In this document: piece after piece, positions 61,788 to 64,000 of the stretch | Layout: each line of letters starts with the position of its first letter | Numbering within the stretch: the stretch's first letter is position 1 | DNA from: Burhinus oedicnemus | Taxonomy: Eukaryota > Chordata > Aves > Charadriiformes > Burhinidae | Direction of reading: 5' to 3' | Assembly (NCBI GenBank): GCA_008921705.1 | Contig: VFFE01007030.1 | Span: forward strand, 682,364-746,363 | DNA length: 64,000 bases | Program-made: the position numbers and the translations under genes | Notes under the pieces: model-generated | What the model saw: only the letters and a program-made list of their open reading frames with translations | What the model was told of the DNA's origin: nothing | Databases searched by the model: none

Positions 61788-62849
61788 ACAGACCCTTCAT
61801 AACATCTGGAAATTGTGTCTGATGAACCATTGTTTAATCCCATTGTCACCTCATAGAAATAAAAGCTAGAAAAGCAGTACGATAGTTCTAGGGCAACTTG
61901 GGTTCTTCTGATTGTAGCTTTTTAGTGGGATGAAGACCGATCACTTTATTTATTATTACTTCTTTTTCTTTGTTAGGTGATCTAATCATTTGCATATTCA
62001 AAAATAACATTATGTTATCCGTATCATGACTGTTCTCCTCTGTTCCTCTGAGGAGAGGAAGCACGTTTTTTAAGGCCTTTTGAAAGTCCTAATGGAGTTT
62101 GTTAACAAGTGGATTTTCTTGTCTCCCCCTCCCTACCCATTATCCACTTATTTATCTCTTGCTCTTCAATATGTAGCACAGTAGGTATCCTAAGGAGAAA
62201 AATACTTCAGAACCTCATTCTGCTAATCCCTTGGATGACTCTCATTAAGATCAATGCATGTCTTTCCCTAAACCTTAAATAAGATCATTAGTAAAGACTC
62301 TTCAGCCCCAAAACCTTACAGTGTAGAAGTCAGTATTGCACACAACCATGTGCACAGATCTCCCATCATTAACATAAAATCAGAAACCTTGGGTAAATTT
62401 AATAAAAATACTGAAATATGTAAGATTTCCTTCACCACCACAAGTACCACCTAATTGTAGATCTATACACTTATCACTGCTAGCTTGCCTCTACACCAAG
62501 GGATGTTTTAATACATACTTACTATTTCTATGGCTCCTTAGCACTCCATGCAACCACCCCAAAAAAATATTACTCCCATGTCGCAGTTCAGGAAGCAGCA
62601 GCAGATTTCCACTGACAAACATCAAAATCCCCAGGCCAAGGTGCTGGCAGCGGGGGTGTGCTGCCATTAAGAACAGGTGAACCACTTTCCCAAAGGTCCC
62701 TCCAAAACCAAACTGCACTCGCAGGTTTATTTTTCCAACCGATAACATTTGTTTAGTGTTTCCTCATGGTAATTGTTACAACTATTAAAAATGTCTGGAC
62801 CATTTACAGCACCCAAATACCTATAAAAATCAACGTTTCACCATATCAG
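61788..62849. other. Unique non-coding DNA
   Basis: No gene, RNA or recognised repeat. One 85-codon minus-strand frame (62491-62748) shows no family signature. CpG is rare until about 62860. Confidence 0.6.
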
Positions 62850-62859
62850 TTTTGTCACA

Positions 62860-63755
62860 AATCAATTATAACACTTCGCGTTTCACGCAAGCAGGCTACA
62901 GAACGACCAAGGCAGCTGTGCTCCTCCATCTTGCCACAGCACGCACAGCAGTTCAGGGTCTGTTGATTTAGGAAACCGCTCTGAAATGAGTGAAGCGACA
63001 TGAGAGAGATTGCCAGACCACGGCCAGCCTACAAGAGAGGTGGCGACGCTGCTACCTAGCAGCCGGGCACGTGTCTCTCAGTAAGAGAATATTCCTGTAC
63101 GGCAACAGCCCGCAGTAGAAAAACTCACTAAAAATAAAATATTACAAAAATGATAGAAAGTGGAACACCTGCTGTTAGTTTAGATGTTTCAGGGAAAACC
63201 ATGTGTACCAGAAGCTGCGCTTGGGAAGCCATATTAAAAGCTATCGAGGGGAACGAAAGACCTCGCCAGCTAGAATTAACCAAACGTTTTCAAATGGTGC
63301 GTGCAAAGGCAACCGTATTAGCCTGGCAGGGTCAGATCAGTGAATACACGGGAAGAGAAAGGGGATGGAAAGAGAGAAATAGGAAATTACCTGAGGGAGC
63401 CACATGACTTTCTGCTACATGTCTGCAGGGTGTCGCCAGCACATTTCTAGAGTGTGCGAGGCGCAGGTGCCCGGGAGCTGGCAGGGGGCCGCAGGGCTCT
63501 CTGTCAGGTGAGGTGAGGCGAGGAGAGACGAGGCCGGGCTGCCCGGGGCCAGACACAGCCGGCTTCGGCAGCCCCATCGCCGGGCACGGCTGAGCCCCTC
63601 AGCCACGGGCGGGCGCCTCGGGGAAAGCGCCGCTAAGGAAGGGCAGAACGCTGCCCGGCGGTGAGGGGCGAGGGGAAAGTGTGAGGAACAGCCCTGCCAG
63701 CCCCGAGGGGAGAGCGGGAGGAGGGGCTCCAGCCGCCCCCCTTCCTCACAGGGAT
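62860..63755. promoter_or_regulatory. CpG island, candidate promoter
   Basis: CpG dinucleotides become frequent from about 62870 and very dense at 63430-63690, where I count roughly 24 in 260 bases. The rest of the window is CpG-poor. The core holds an Sp1-type GC box (GGGCGGG at 63607-63613), and an E-box CACGTG lies upstream at 63068-63073. On the plus strand, strong splice-donor matches occur at 63507/63508 (CAG followed by GTGAGG) and 63660/63661 (GCG followed by GTGAGG), as expected for a non-coding first exon. The minus-strand open frame of 165 codons across the island is what GC-rich DNA gives by chance. If this is a promoter, the gene could lie to the right, outside the window. Direction is not established. 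Confidence 0.5.
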
Positions 63756-63961
63756 TCCCTGGAGAGCCCCCGCCGGAGCAGGGGGATGTCTCCTGAGGGA
63801 GCTGCGGCCTGTGGAGAGCCCCCTCCGGAGCAGGGGAACAGCGTGAGAAGGCAGGGGCGGCTGAGAGGAGCTGGAATGGCCTGACCGCAGCCTCCCATTC
63901 CCCATTCCCCATCCCCCTGCACCCCTCTAAGTGATGTCCCTGTCTTTATCTTGACTCTTAA

Positions 63962-63999
<38 letters not shown>
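63756..63999. mobile_element. Possible avian LTR-type repeat fragment
   Basis: A 24-base unit starting GGAGAGCCCCC and ending GGAGCAGGGG occurs at 63761-63784 and 63813-63836, with one difference and a 52-base period. It is followed by GAACAGCGTGAGAAGG, a C-rich CCCATTCCCC repeat (63893-63916) and GTGATGTCCCTGTCTTTATC. This order recalls a GC-rich dispersed sequence in bird genomes that I associate with endogenous-retrovirus LTRs. The assignment rests on memory only, and a unique continuation of the CpG island is the alternative. No viral coding sequence is present. Confidence 0.4.
63965..63999. repeat. 35-base T homopolymer at the window edge
   Basis: An uninterrupted run of 35 T is the longest homopolymer in the window. 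If the LTR-type assignment holds, the run sits where that element is naturally T-rich. It could also be the poly-A tail of a minus-strand retroposed copy or a sequencing-length artefact. Confidence 0.9.
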
Positions 64000-64000
64000 C

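Noticed and set aside
16256..61995. Several ATGCAAAT octamers (16256, 32526, 37927, 48716, 57768, and reversed at 61988)
   Set aside because: Six or so copies in 64 kb of AT-rich DNA is near what chance gives, so the set as a whole is not evidence of regulation.
63415..63912. 165-codon minus-strand open frame across the CpG island
   Set aside because: GC-rich DNA has few stop codons, and the peptide is Pro/Ser/Ala/Arg-rich without any domain. Two other frames are open over the same bases, as expected by chance.
1..64000. CRISPR arrays, bacterial operons, rRNA genes, NUMTs or intact endogenous retroviral genes
   Set aside because: I found no regularly spaced repeats, ribosome-binding-site-led gene series, rRNA signature, mitochondrial gene sequence or gag/pol-like frames.

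Overview
This 64 kb window looks like non-coding DNA from a bird, either intergenic or deep inside an intron. The main evidence is a set of CR1-type non-LTR retrotransposon pieces whose 3' ends finish in the octamer repeat ATTCTATG/ATTCTGTG, a CR1 hallmark, here in forms typical of birds. Other support is the low density of repeats, the lack of long poly-A SINE/L1 elements, and AT-rich unique sequence between the copies. I found no bacterial-style operon, CRISPR array, rRNA gene, intact tRNA gene or credible host protein-coding exon. The open frames outside CR1 are short (almost all under about 130 codons), overlap one another on both strands and match no family I recognise, as expected by chance in AT-rich vertebrate DNA.

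Layout. Positions 1-8309 are unique AT-rich DNA with poly-A/T tracts, one G-quadruplex motif and a 25-bp tandem duplication. Positions 8310-9890 hold the longest CR1 piece, a decayed reverse transcriptase region. A short CR1 tail lies at 14328-14629. From 14630 to about 45670 is some 31 kb of mostly unique DNA with scattered palindromes, G-runs and small tandem duplications. An old CR1 lies at about 45670-46165. It is followed by 4.6 kb (46166-50816) with almost no open frames, which includes a tRNA-like SINE head relic near 47055-47120. Younger CR1 tails lie at 52700-53334 (+) and 57948-58443 (-). An ancient CR1-type 3' end lies at 60055-60265 (-). The best-preserved copy, at 60760-61787 (+), keeps a 233-codon reverse transcriptase fragment whose catalytic Asp-Asp pair has become Asn-Asn.

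The right edge changes character. From about 62850, and strongly from 63420, CpG density rises to form a CpG island with an Sp1-type GC box and consensus splice donors. This may be the start of a gene lying outside the window. The last 250 bases, a GC-rich direct repeat followed by a C-rich stretch and a 35-base T run, instead resemble a dispersed avian retroelement/LTR sequence.

No genes here work together as a system. I did not find a convincing undescribed biological system. The points most worth checking are the right-edge CpG island, the tRNA-like relic, the palindromic and YY1-like motif clusters, and the CpG-decay signature in the CR1 catalytic site.
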